Positions 9,505 to 17,879 of a stretch of 64,000 bases of DNA are shown in pieces; position 1 is the stretch's first letter, and the number at the start of each line of letters is the position of its first letter. The position numbers were made by a program, and so were the translations under genes. Origin of the DNA: Oenococcus kitaharae DSM 17330 (lineage in GTDB: Bacteria; Bacillota; Bacilli; Lactobacillales; Lactobacillaceae). Under the pieces are notes generated by a model. It was not told the DNA's origin. It saw only the letters and a program-made list of their open reading frames with translations, and searched no databases. Location: NCBI RefSeq assembly GCF_000241055.1, contig NZ_CM001398.1, positions 248,001 through 312,000 on the forward strand. The letters run 5' to 3'.

Positions 9505-10317
9505 TTAGATTTTAAAGTTGTCCCAATCCTTAATCAGATATTTGTCATCAATATCCGGATCTTGCGAGGTCAGAATCTTCGGCCCGTCGTGGGTAATCAC
9601 AAGCGTATGCTCAAACTGCGCCGACCAGCCGCCGTCTTTTGTTGAAACGGTCCAGCCATCTCCAGCATAATCAGTTTTAACTTCCCAAGTGCCTGTGTTG
9701 ACCATCGGCTCAATCGTAATTGTCATGCCGGGCCGCAAACGCAAACCGTGACCGGCAACACCAAAATGCGGCACCTGCGGATCTTCATGCATAGTTGGGC
9801 CGATGCCATGCCCGATATACTCGCGCACGTTGCCAAAATGATTCTCGTCAGTCACATAGTGGTCAATTGCAGCGCCAATATCACCAATACGGTTACCGAC
9901 AACGGCCTGGTCAATACCAATATATAGGGCCTTATGAGCAACTTCATACAGACGTTCGATTTCCGGGCTGACAGTTCCAACGCGATAAGTCCAAGCAGAA
10001 TCTGCAAGGCCGTGATTCTTTTCGACAACTGTGTCGACCTTGACTAAGTCGCCGTTTTCCAAAATCAGGCCCTTACGAGGAAAGGCGTGGGCCACTTCAT
10101 CATTGACTGAAACAGTCACAGCATATTTAAAACCATCAAAACCGATTTGACTCGCAATAGCACCGTGCCCTTCAATATAGGCACGTGATTTTTCTTCGAT
10201 TTCCCAGGTATCCAATCCAGGCTTGATCAAACTGCGCAGCATGTGATGCATACCGCTAATCACATCACCAGCAGTATCCATCTCTTTTATTTCGTTAACA
10301 CTCTTTAATGTAATCAT
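9505..10317 (-). CDS. map: Methionine aminopeptidase, type I
   Basis: 270 aa. Metal ligands of the pita-bread fold are in place: the Asp in NGDLVKVDTVVEKNHGLADS (aligned with DIV/DxxxxxxGxxxD of the family), the His in VREYIGHGIGPTMHEDPQVP, the Glu in MTITIEPMVNTG and the Glu in QFEHTLVIT. It removes the initiator methionine from nascent proteins. It follows the glycosyltransferase gene by 27 bp and precedes recX by 24 bp. Confidence 0.93.
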   Translation of the reverse strand: MITLKSVNEIKEMDTAGDVISGMHHMLRSLIKPGLDTWEIEEKSRAYIEGHGAIASQIGFDGFKYAVTVSVNDEVAHAFPRKGLILENGDLVKVDTVVEKNHGLADSAWTYRVGTVSPEIERLYEVAHKALYIGIDQAVVGNRIGDIGAAIDHYVTDENHFGNVREYIGHGIGPTMHEDPQVPHFGVAGHGLRLRPGMTITIEPMVNTGTWEVKTDYAGDGWTVSTKDGGWSAQFEHTLVITHDGPKILTSQDPDIDDKYLIKDWDNFKI

Positions 10318-10344
10318 ACCTTCGATTATATGCCTTCTATTTTT

Positions 10345-11319
10345 TTACTTATGTTCTTTCTCAATATAGATTGGGCGCCGCTTAGACTCCAAGAAAATGG
10401 CCGCAATATAACGGCCGACAATCCCGAGACTGGCCATTTGCAGACCGCCAAAAAACATAATAATCACGGTAATCGTCGTCCAGCCGCCAATTGCAATTGC
10501 TGGATCCAACAGCTTTCTGACAATCACAAAAATGCCGCCAATCAAAGCTAGAAGGGTCGTCACAGAACCCAAAACGGTCACAAAAGTCAGCGGTGCCGTC
10601 GAAAAAGAAATGATCCCGCTAATCGCATATTTGAAAAGTTTCCAAAAACCCCACTTGCTGCGGCCTTTTTCTCTTTCGATATTTTCATAACTGATGTACT
10701 CGGTATTAAAACCGATCCAGGTGAACAAGCCCTTTGAAAAACGCTGATTTTCCGGCATGGCCAACAAAGCCTGAACCATCTGCCGGCTCATAATCCGATA
10801 GTCGCGGGCACCTTTCACTAATTTCGTCGAAGAAATCTTAGAAATGAAATGATAAAACAAATCAGAACAAAAACTGACAATAACCTTTTCGCCTTTACGA
10901 TTCGACCGCCTTGTTGCCACGCTGTCTAGGTGCTCTGTCACTAATTTTTTCAGCATTTTTGGCAATAAAGCAGGCGGATCTTGCAGATCCACATCCATGA
11001 TAACTGCAAAATCATAGTGCTGTGCATAAGACAATCCCGCATAGATTGCAGCTTCTTTACCAAAATTCCGGGAAAAAGACACAAAATGTATATGACTGTC
11101 CTGAGCCGATAGGGCCTTTATCTGTGCTAAAGTCCCATCGCTTGACCCATCGTCAATGTACCAGATATCATAACTCAGTTGATTTAAAGGCCCGGGCAAA
11201 GCAGCCAAACTTTCTCGGGTTAAATCCCGCCTGAGGGCATGATAAAAAAGTGGAATATTCTCTTCTTCATTTGTGACCGGCACAATAATTGCGAGTGTGG
11301 GACTAACGGAATTCGGCAT
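10345..11319 (-). CDS. Glycosyltransferase family 2, bactoprenol-glycosyltransferase (GtrB/CsbB) type
   Basis: 324 aa. N-terminal GT-A domain with LAIIVPVTNEEENIPLFY, WYIDDGSSDGTLAQI, FSRNFGKEAAIYAGL and the DxD-like site VIMDVDLQDPPALLPKML. Two hydrophobic segments lie at the C-terminus (AISGIISFSTAPLTFVTVLG and ITVIIMFFGGLQMASLGIVG). This architecture belongs to enzymes that load a sugar onto undecaprenyl phosphate for cell-wall or teichoic-acid decoration. The gene starts 2 nt after the upstream permease gene stops, so translation is probably coupled. Confidence 0.85.
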   Translation of the reverse strand: MPNSVSPTLAIIVPVTNEEENIPLFYHALRRDLTRESLAALPGPLNQLSYDIWYIDDGSSDGTLAQIKALSAQDSHIHFVSFSRNFGKEAAIYAGLSYAQHYDFAVIMDVDLQDPPALLPKMLKKLVTEHLDSVATRRSNRKGEKVIVSFCSDLFYHFISKISSTKLVKGARDYRIMSRQMVQALLAMPENQRFSKGLFTWIGFNTEYISYENIEREKGRSKWGFWKLFKYAISGIISFSTAPLTFVTVLGSVTTLLALIGGIFVIVRKLLDPAIAIGGWTTITVIIMFFGGLQMASLGIVGRYIAAIFLESKRRPIYIEKEHK

Positions 11320-11321
11320 AC

Positions 11322-12698
11322 TTATAGTTTATAGATTTTTTTGGCGTAATAAAGCGGGACACCCAGGGCAACAATCAAAAGAGAGACGATAATGCCAAAA
11401 AGCTGCTGCCCTGTGGGGTCAGTAAAGGCATTCACGATTGTCGAAATTTCAATGAACAAAGTACCCGCGATTGCTAATGTCGGGAATAAGGGGTGCAGAG
11501 GCGCTGAAAAATGCGGTTTTCTCTGCAGGTGGTGACGCATAATAAACACTGCCACAAAAGTCAGCAGATAAAATAGGAAGCTCACAAAAACCAGCCAATC
11601 GGATAAATCTTGTGAAGATGAAAAAGCATTCAATAACAAAGCTGCGATCACGATTTCAAAAATAGTAGCATAGTTAGGCGTTTTGGAATGTTTACCTAAA
11701 GTATGAAAGAATCCAGAAAAAGGCAGCTGCCCTTTGTCGGCCATTTCAAAAACAACTCTAGGAAAACTGAGAATTTTAGAATTCAAGGTGCCAATCACAG
11801 AAATCATGACACCAATGTCCATCAAGCGGCCACCAATCGGACCAAAAGCACCGGACAAAATATGAAAAGGTGCCTGATCACCCAAAGCAATGATTTCTTT
11901 AGCCGGCAGCGACTTGAAAACGCCAAAAGAGACACCCATGTAGGCCAGCAGCACGATAAAAATGCCAGTCGTCACAGCTCTTGGCAGTGTCTTTTGAGCG
12001 TTTTTAATCTCGCCGCCCAAATTAGAGATCACGACCCAGCCATCGTAAGCAAACAGCGTCGATAAGACGGCCACGCCGAAGTTGCCTTGCCCGATTTGAT
12101 TGGCAAACAGGTTGACCAGACTGCTCGTTGCGCCAGCGTGACCGAAGAAAAGACCAAAAATAATCAAGGCAAAAATAGGGATCATTTTGATACTGGTTGT
12201 CATAATCGCAAACACACGGCTGACACGGTTTTCCAGCATATTCATTAGTGCAATTAGAATACAAGCTGCTACGGCAATACAAAAAACACTGCCTAGACTA
12301 AAAATCCCAAAATTAATTTTTGCCGGTAAATGAAAAAAAGTCACAAAAAGGGTCGAAAAAAAGTAGGAAACTGAAGCGATTAAAGCCGGCCCATAAAAAG
12401 AGATCTGCATCCATCCAGCTAAAAATCCCCAGAACTTGCCGAAAATCTTACTAATATAGATATAAATGCCGCCCGTCTGAGGCATTTCGGACCCGAGTTC
12501 GGCGACAGACATGGCTGACGCCAAAGTCACGATCCCGCCGACGAACCAAGCCAATAAGGCCATCGATGTCGATCCGGCTTCTTGAAGTACCCGCCCCTGT
12601 TTAAAAAAGATCCCTGATCCGATAACCGTACCAATGACAAGTGATAAAGTACCGAAAAATCCAAAATTTCGTTTGAGTTGCTGCTCGTTTTCAATCAT
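11322..12698 (-). CDS. APC-family amino acid permease, SteT-like serine/threonine exchanger
   Basis: 458 aa from the ATG at 12698 (MIENEQQLKRNFGFFGTLSL). The frame is open further up to 12761, but a good promoter lies at 12710-12738, so upstream starts would not be transcribed from it. About 12 membrane segments; the first carries the APC motif LVIGTVIGSGIFFKQG, followed by PQTGGIYIYISKIFGKFWGF as in Bacillus SteT. Such carriers exchange serine and threonine or related amino acids; the specificity is inferred. It is followed without a gap by the glycosyltransferase gene and is divergent from trxA. Confidence 0.82.
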   Translation of the reverse strand: MIENEQQLKRNFGFFGTLSLVIGTVIGSGIFFKQGRVLQEAGSTSMALLAWFVGGIVTLASAMSVAELGSEMPQTGGIYIYISKIFGKFWGFLAGWMQISFYGPALIASVSYFFSTLFVTFFHLPAKINFGIFSLGSVFCIAVAACILIALMNMLENRVSRVFAIMTTSIKMIPIFALIIFGLFFGHAGATSSLVNLFANQIGQGNFGVAVLSTLFAYDGWVVISNLGGEIKNAQKTLPRAVTTGIFIVLLAYMGVSFGVFKSLPAKEIIALGDQAPFHILSGAFGPIGGRLMDIGVMISVIGTLNSKILSFPRVVFEMADKGQLPFSGFFHTLGKHSKTPNYATIFEIVIAALLLNAFSSSQDLSDWLVFVSFLFYLLTFVAVFIMRHHLQRKPHFSAPLHPLFPTLAIAGTLFIEISTIVNAFTDPTGQQLFGIIVSLLIVALGVPLYYAKKIYKL

Positions 12699-12709
12699 AA
12701 GTTTGTCCC

Positions 12710-12738
12710 AGTATAATGGGCAGAAAACTTTAAAGCAA
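12710..12738 (-). promoter_or_regulatory. Promoter of the SteT-like permease gene
   Basis: On the minus strand TTGCTT (12733-12738), a 17-nt spacer and TATACT (12710-12715) make a near-consensus sigma-70 promoter. The predicted RNA start is only about 4-6 nt before the ATG at 12698, giving an almost leaderless message. Confidence 0.65.
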
Positions 12739-12755
12739 GTTTTTTTTAAACTTTT

Positions 12756-12784
12756 TTGCATTACTTATTGAAAGTAAGTACAAT
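12756..12784 (+). promoter_or_regulatory. Promoter of trxA
   Basis: TTGCAT (12756-12761), a 17-nt spacer and TACAAT (12779-12784), 18 bp before the trxA start with SD AAAGGAG in between. Confidence 0.65.
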
Positions 12785-12802
12785 ATAGGAAAGGAGATCA
12801 TC

Positions 12803-13117
12803 ATGGCAATTTCAGTATTAGATTCCGCTTCGTTTGAGCCGGAAACAAAATCAGGCGTGACTGTCACTGATTTTTGGGCAACTTGGTGCACACCCTGCAA
12901 AATTCAAGCACCGATTCTTGAGAAAATCTCTGAGACAATGACTGACGTCAAATTCAGCAAGATCGATGTTGACCAGAATCAGGAGACAGCTTCCGGATTG
13001 GGCATCCAGGCTATCCCAACTCTGATCATTAAAAAGGACGGTCAGGTTGTTGACCGCGTGGTTGGCGTGCATAATCAAAAACAATTGAACGAAATTATCA
13101 ACAAATATCGTTCTTAA
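12803..13117 (+). CDS. trxA: Thioredoxin
   Basis: 104 aa, normal length. The active-site region reads TDFWATWCTPCKIQAPILEK, giving a CTPC redox motif where most thioredoxins have CGPC; the cis-proline is in GIQAIPTLIIKKDGQVVD. Thioredoxin reduces protein disulphides with electrons from thioredoxin reductase. SD AAAGGAG lies 7 nt before the ATG; the gene has its own promoter and terminator, so it is a single-gene unit. Confidence 0.93.
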   Translation: MAISVLDSASFEPETKSGVTVTDFWATWCTPCKIQAPILEKISETMTDVKFSKIDVDQNQETASGLGIQAIPTLIIKKDGQVVDRVVGVHNQKQLNEIINKYRS

Positions 13118-13146
13118 GTGTTGTGAAATTTTATACTTTTATTTCG

Positions 13147-13180
13147 AAAACCTGCATGATAGCGGGTTTTTATTTTTATT
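13147..13180 (+). terminator. Rho-independent terminator after trxA
   Basis: AAAACCTGC-ATGATA-GCGGGTTTT followed by TATTTTTATT, 30 nt past the trxA stop. Confidence 0.8.
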
Positions 13181-13229
13181 CTAAATTCACAAGTGATAGA
13201 ATACAAACGAAGAAAAGAAGAGGTATTTA

Positions 13230-14912
13230 ATGGCGGAAAACAAACGTTTTGGGGCCGATCTTGTACTCGAGTCCCTTTCGAATCATGAAGTTAAGTATAT
13301 TTTTGGTATTCCCGGTGCCAAGATTGATCGGCTTTTTGAAGCAATTGCCCACACACCCGGTGCACCAAAATTAGTAATTACTAAACACGAACAGAATGCA
13401 GCTTTTATGGCCCAAGCAGTCGGCCGTTTGACAGGAAAACCCGGCGTGGTTCTTGTCACATCCGGCCCTGGTGCATCTAACTTGGCGACAGGAATTTTAA
13501 CCGCACAGACTGAAAATGACCCGGTAGTCGCAATTGCTGGCCAGGTGCCGCGTAATGATTTGTACCGGCGGACTCACCAGTCAACGCCTTCGGTACTGCT
13601 GTTCAACGGTATTACGAAATTTACGACAGAAATTCAGGATGCTGAAAATATTTCCGAAGTAATTGCAAACGCTTTTGATGCCGCTACCAAAGCACCACAG
13701 GGTGCATCCTTTATCAGCCTGCCGCAAGATGTTGACGACAGTCCTGTCACAAGCAAAGCACTGGCAAAAGTCCAGACCATCACGGCCGGCCCAGCTGATT
13801 TAGACGGCATTAAATCCTTGGCAGATAAGGTTCGTCAAGCCAAACTGCCTGTCATTCTCGTCGGCCAAAGAGGCTCAGACGAAAAAGTCGTTGCAGCCCT
13901 GCATGCCTTTTTGCACGGGGTTAAATTACCAGTTGTTGAAACATTCCAAGGCGCCGGCGTGATTGATCACAGCCTGCTGCAGCAATCATTCTTCGGACGT
14001 GTCGGCCTGTTTGCCAACCAAGCCGGTGATCAGTTATTGAAAGCTGCTGATCTGGTGATCACAGTGGGTTATGATGCCGTCGAATACGAACCTCGTGTCT
14101 GGAACAAGGAAAACCGTTTGCAAATCGTCACGATCGATTCGACCGATGCGCAAATTGACGCACACTATAACCCAGCCTTCCAATTGGTCGGCAATATTGC
14201 TCAAACATTGAATTTGCTGGCTGATGAATTGCAGGATTACACAGTCAGCGACGCTGTTGAACAACGCCTGACAGCTTTTCGTGATCAGCTGCAGACAGAA
14301 CCCGGCGGACCTAAATTCCAGCCTGCTGACGGCCTCTCGCATCCCTTGGATGTCGTTCATGCGATTCAAAAACAAGTCACAGATGACATGACCGTGACTT
14401 TGGATGTCGGATCTGTCTATATTTGGATGAGCCGTTTCTTCCGCTCCTACCGTCCGCGCCATTTCCTGATTTCTGATGGCATGCAGACTTTGGGTGTGGC
14501 ACTGCCTTGGGCGATCGCCGCTTCCTTGGTCCGTCCTGATGAAAAAATCGTCAGTGTCTCCGGTGATGGCGGCTTTATGTTTTCCAGTGCAGAATTGGAA
14601 ACGGCTGTTCGTTTGCACGCAAACATTGTCCACATTATTTTTAACGACCAAGGCCACTACGACATGGTCAAATTCCAAGAAGAAATGAAATATGGTCAGT
14701 CAGCCGGTGTTGATTTCGGCAAGATTGATTTCGTTAAATATGCAGAATCCTTTGGTGCCAAGGGCCTGCGCGTGGATAATCCCGATCAGATTGACTCAGT
14801 TCTTAGCGAAGCCTTTAATTGGAACAAAGGTCCGGTTGTTGTGGATGTTCCAGTCGATTACTCGCACAACACGGAGCTGTATGCTGATTTGATCCAAGGA
14901 GCGACAGACTAA
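13230..14912 (+). CDS. alsS: Catabolic alpha-acetolactate synthase
   Basis: 560 aa. A ThDP-dependent enzyme of the AlsS type: YIFGIPGAKIDRLFEAI with the catalytic Glu in TKHEQNAAFMAQAVGRLTGK, and the ThDP/metal motif VSGDGGFMFSSAELETAV with IIFNDQGHYDMVKFQEEM. It condenses two pyruvates to alpha-acetolactate, the first step of the acetoin/diacetyl route; no ilvN-like regulatory subunit is near, and alsD follows with a TAATG overlap. In oenococci this pathway removes excess pyruvate when citrate is used. SD AGAGG precedes the ATG. Confidence 0.96.
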   Translation: MAENKRFGADLVLESLSNHEVKYIFGIPGAKIDRLFEAIAHTPGAPKLVITKHEQNAAFMAQAVGRLTGKPGVVLVTSGPGASNLATGILTAQTENDPVVAIAGQVPRNDLYRRTHQSTPSVLLFNGITKFTTEIQDAENISEVIANAFDAATKAPQGASFISLPQDVDDSPVTSKALAKVQTITAGPADLDGIKSLADKVRQAKLPVILVGQRGSDEKVVAALHAFLHGVKLPVVETFQGAGVIDHSLLQQSFFGRVGLFANQAGDQLLKAADLVITVGYDAVEYEPRVWNKENRLQIVTIDSTDAQIDAHYNPAFQLVGNIAQTLNLLADELQDYTVSDAVEQRLTAFRDQLQTEPGGPKFQPADGLSHPLDVVHAIQKQVTDDMTVTLDVGSVYIWMSRFFRSYRPRHFLISDGMQTLGVALPWAIAASLVRPDEKIVSVSGDGGFMFSSAELETAVRLHANIVHIIFNDQGHYDMVKFQEEMKYGQSAGVDFGKIDFVKYAESFGAKGLRVDNPDQIDSVLSEAFNWNKGPVVVDVPVDYSHNTELYADLIQGATD

Positions 14913-15628
14913 TGGCTGACTTTTCAAAAATTTACCAGCACGGTATCCTAGCACAAATCATGGATGGCCAATATGACGGTACGACAACAGTTGGTGATCT
15001 GTTGACTCATGGCGACTTTGGCATTGGCACCACCACCGGTATCGGTGTGGAATTAATCGTTCTAGACGGAAAGGCCTATGGCGTCCCAAGCAGCGGCAAA
15101 GTCCGTTTGCTGGATTTGCAGACTGAAAAAGTGCCTTTTGCAACTGTGAACTTTTTTGACAAACAGCTGCCTAAAGAAACTTTGACCGACATGACTTCAG
15201 CCGCCTTTGAAAAACACGCCGTTGAACACGGCGCTTTGCAAAATGTCTTTACAGCTGTCCGCCTGCATGGTGAGTTTACAGATGTCCTAGCGCGCTCTGC
15301 TGATCAGCAGCAAAAACCTTATCCGCCCTTTGCAACAGTTGCTGCCTCTCAGCATGAATTTCACGCCGATAAGCTGCAGGCGACCATCTTGGGTTACTAC
15401 ACACCTTCAGTATATGAAGGGGCTGCTGCTGCCGGATTTCACCTGCACATCTTAGCTGATGATCATTCCTTCGGCGGCCATCTGCTGCATTTTCATATCA
15501 AACAAGCTGATTTACAGCTGCAAGTATTTGATGATTTCCAACTGCATCTACCAACCAGCAACAAGATTTTCCGTGACCGCCAATTAGACCTACCGACTTT
15601 AAAAGCGGCCATGCGGAAAACCGAATAA
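14912..15628 (+). CDS. alsD: Alpha-acetolactate decarboxylase
   Basis: 238 aa. The family zinc ligands appear in AGFHLHILADDHSFGGHLLH (three His) and the upstream patches GDFGIGTTTGIGVELIVLDG and VPFATVNFFD match AlsD. It converts acetolactate to acetoin, which also limits diacetyl formation. The start overlaps the alsS stop by 1 nt. The last 17 codons and the terminator belong to a 98-bp segment that is repeated at 17563-17660, on the far side of an inserted ABC transporter gene. Confidence 0.96.
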   Translation: MADFSKIYQHGILAQIMDGQYDGTTTVGDLLTHGDFGIGTTTGIGVELIVLDGKAYGVPSSGKVRLLDLQTEKVPFATVNFFDKQLPKETLTDMTSAAFEKHAVEHGALQNVFTAVRLHGEFTDVLARSADQQQKPYPPFATVAASQHEFHADKLQATILGYYTPSVYEGAAAAGFHLHILADDHSFGGHLLHFHIKQADLQLQVFDDFQLHLPTSNKIFRDRQLDLPTLKAAMRKTE

Positions 15629-15675
15629 AATATTATTACTCTTTATGCCAGGCTTAGTTGCCTGGCTTTTTTATT
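15578..15675 (+). repeat. Direct repeat copy 1: alsD 3' end plus terminator
   Basis: 98 bp, matching 17563-17660 at 93 of 98 positions without gaps. It covers the last 17 alsD codons with the stop and the hairpin GCCAGGC-TTAGTT-GCCTGGC with its T run. The insert between the copies is 1,887 bp and contains one ABC exporter gene. Confidence 0.95.
15647..15675 (+). terminator. Terminator of alsSD
   Basis: GCCAGGC (15647-15653), loop TTAGTT, GCCTGGC (15660-15666), then six T. A duplicate lies at 17632-17660. Confidence 0.9.
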
Positions 15676-15680
15676 CGCTT

Positions 15681-17477
15681 TCATAACATTTGTTCAGCAA
15701 CGTAACGGGCATAGGTCTTATGATTGGCTAAAAGCTGAGTCTTATGATTGGCTAAAAGCTGAGAATGTGTACCAGAGCCAGTAATAGTACCGTCCTCCAA
15801 AAAGTAAATATTATCTGCCGATTTAATTGTTGAAAGCCGATGTGCAATCGCAATCACAATATGTTTTTCAGCCAGTTCTTCCATGATCTGCTTAACTTTC
15901 ATCTCCGAATCTGCATCCAAGTTAGCCGTGGACTCGTCAAATATATAAATCCCAGCCTCTTTCAAAATAGCTTGGGCAATCGCTAAGCGCTGAAGCTGGC
16001 CGCCGGAAATATTATTGCCATCCTCTAAAAGCTTGTCATCCAGATGCCCATTAAATGCTTCCAAAAGGCCTACTTTTCCAAGCACATCTTTGATCTGATT
16101 ATCTGAATAGTTTTCCTTCCTGCCGAAAGATAAATAATCCCTCAAACTGCTACCTAATAAATCAGCTTTCTGAGAGATATAGCCGATACTTTGGCGCCAA
16201 GAGAACAAGGAAAATTGTGTAATATCGCTTGTCCCAGACAGAATTACGCCACTGTTAGCGGCATAGAATTGTTCAATGAGAGAAACGATCGTTGTCTTGC
16301 CAGCACCACTAGGGCCGACAATTGCTGTCATTGTATTGGGCTTAAAAACCATATTAATATCATCCAGCGTGATAGTCTTAGCATCATCATAGGCGAAATT
16401 AACATCTTTAAATACCAAATCACTTTGAGAGTCTCTTGGCAAAGCACAACCGCCCTGTCGTTCGTTTTGGCTGTTGTCTCTTAGCTGCATTAAAACATTC
16501 ATGGCCGTTTTTGCGCCAACATAACCATGGAAAAATTCGCTGAAACTGCCTAAGGGCACCATAATCTGAATGACATATAACAAAAAGGCGATCAAAACAC
16601 CATTTGTAATGCTGCCATTGTTCAGCAGATAACCACCATAACCAAAAATTCCCAGCATAATCAGCATCATCACAGCACCTATTAAAGGATTAATAAGCGC
16701 ATTGATACGAGCCAAACGTCTGCCTGACTCAAATAATACCTTCATATCATCGGCGTCATCTTTTTGAACGATTTTTTCAGCTGCATTTGCTTTAATCATC
16801 TTGACCAAACGGAAAAATTTGGAGGTATGTGTTGCGAATAAAGATTTTTGATCTTGAAAATCTGCGATTCTGTTGGCTAATGGTGCACCTAATAAGCCGA
16901 ATACGCCCACCATTAATAGAACACCAAACAAGGTTACAATCGTTAAAGCCCAATTCAAAGACAAGAGAACAACAGCAATCCCAACAATAGTCAAAACACC
17001 ACTGATCATTTCGGGCAGGCTGTTTGTAAATAAAGTCCGTAGTAAATCAATGTTATTATAAATTTTATTCGCCAAATTGGTTGATTCTTGCTCCTCAAAC
17101 CATCCGACACGGTGCTGAAGTACCTGGTTAAAAGTTCCTTGTTGGTAGTTTTTAGTAGCGATAGCGCCGATCAGGGCAAATAAATACAGTCCAAGTGCGT
17201 TAAACAACAACTGCATAACAAAAATAGCGGCTAAAAAGATGATCTGCCGATAATCAATACCTCGCTCGTAGGAATCAATTAATCTCTGCACAATCAAGGG
17301 CACCATAATCGTGCATAAAGCGGATAACATTTGGCAGCTTGTAGCTAAAACAATAAGCGCTTTTTGGTAATTTGTCAGAGCAATTTCCTTAAAAATACCT
17401 CTGATCGAAACCTTGGCTCTCAGTGCCGACTCTGGTATTGTATCGTCTACTACATCATTTCTTATTATTTGCAACAT
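15681..17477 (-). CDS. ABC exporter, fused membrane and ATPase domains
   Basis: 598 aa. N-terminal exporter transmembrane domain with about six helices (to residue 330), then a nucleotide-binding domain with Walker A GPSGAGKTT near residue 393, signature ISGGQLQRLAIAQ near 492, Walker B IYIFDESTANLD and H-loop IAIAHRLSTIKSAD. All catalytic residues are present, so a homodimer could work. Substrate unknown; drug or peptide export is likely. SD GAGGAAATT precedes the ATG. The gene sits alone, antisense to its neighbours, between two copies of the alsD 3' end, and looks more AT-rich than they do, suggesting insertion. Near the C-terminus the eight residues QLLANHKT occur twice in tandem. Confidence 0.88.
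   Translation of the reverse strand: MLQIIRNDVVDDTIPESALRAKVSIRGIFKEIALTNYQKALIVLATSCQMLSALCTIMVPLIVQRLIDSYERGIDYRQIIFLAAIFVMQLLFNALGLYLFALIGAIATKNYQQGTFNQVLQHRVGWFEEQESTNLANKIYNNIDLLRTLFTNSLPEMISGVLTIVGIAVVLLSLNWALTIVTLFGVLLMVGVFGLLGAPLANRIADFQDQKSLFATHTSKFFRLVKMIKANAAEKIVQKDDADDMKVLFESGRRLARINALINPLIGAVMMLIMLGIFGYGGYLLNNGSITNGVLIAFLLYVIQIMVPLGSFSEFFHGYVGAKTAMNVLMQLRDNSQNERQGGCALPRDSQSDLVFKDVNFAYDDAKTITLDDINMVFKPNTMTAIVGPSGAGKTTIVSLIEQFYAANSGVILSGTSDITQFSLFSWRQSIGYISQKADLLGSSLRDYLSFGRKENYSDNQIKDVLGKVGLLEAFNGHLDDKLLEDGNNISGGQLQRLAIAQAILKEAGIYIFDESTANLDADSEMKVKQIMEELAEKHIVIAIAHRLSTIKSADNIYFLEDGTITGSGTHSQLLANHKTQLLANHKTYARYVAEQML
15716..15763 (-). repeat. In-frame 24-bp tandem duplication in the ABC exporter gene
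   Basis: The 24-bp unit at 15716-15739 is repeated exactly at 15740-15763, adding eight residues (QLLANHKT) just before the C-terminus YARYVAEQML. The two units are identical, so the duplication is recent or slipping. Confidence 0.95.
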
Positions 17478-17562
17478 AATAATTTCCTCAAAAAATATTT
17501 ATTAAACGATATGATATCACTAAAAACGCACATAAGACTTGCCCTCCCCAAAGCTCGATAAT

Positions 17563-17660
17563 CGTCAATTAGACCTGCCGACCCTAAAAGCGGCCATGCG
17601 GAAAACCGAATAAAAAATTATTACTCTTTATGCCAGGCTTAGTTGCCTGGCTTTTTTATT
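17563..17660 (+). repeat. Direct repeat copy 2: detached alsD 3' end plus terminator
   Basis: Copy of 15578-15675 with five substitutions. Positions 17563-17613 still read as the last 16 AlsD codons plus stop (RQLDLPTLKAAMRKTE), and all four substitutions in that part are synonymous; the fifth is in the intergenic part. The terminator hairpin (17632-17660) is identical. It is a gene remnant with no start, not an expressed gene. Confidence 0.93.
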
Positions 17661-17729
17661 GACAAAAAGTCCATTTTACAATGTGGCATAACTTCCAAAA
17701 GACCAGATTTTTCCCTTGACTCACCTTTA

Positions 17730-17743
17730 TGAAAGCGCTACCG
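17730..17743 (+). promoter_or_regulatory. Candidate cre site upstream of fructokinase
   Basis: TGAAAGCGCTACCG fits the cre consensus at 12 of 14 positions. A TTGACT lies just before it (17716-17721) without a convincing -10. The 219-bp leader before the fructokinase gene also holds an inverted pair AATGTGA/TCACATT with a long loop; nothing else is recognised there. Confidence 0.4.
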
Positions 17744-17879
17744 TAGATAGCGATGGGGAATGTGAGCGAACGGGTAAAAAACCAGTCATACCGGCACTTT
17801 TGGCTGTCACATTTTTCATGAAAAGCATAAAAAACGACCTGTAATCGTAAACTAAAAAAATTATCCAAGGAGGCAGCAC

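Noticed and set aside
14034-14678. 214-codon minus-strand frame inside alsS
   Set aside because: Antisense to a well supported ThDP enzyme; no start signal.
15578-17660. Repeats around the ABC gene as insertion-sequence ends
   Set aside because: They are direct, not inverted, contain coding sequence of alsD and a terminator, and no transposase lies between them.
17658-17681. Promoter for fructokinase from TTGACA at 17658
   Set aside because: The nearest TACAAT is only 12 nt away and no -10 fits a 16-18 nt spacer.
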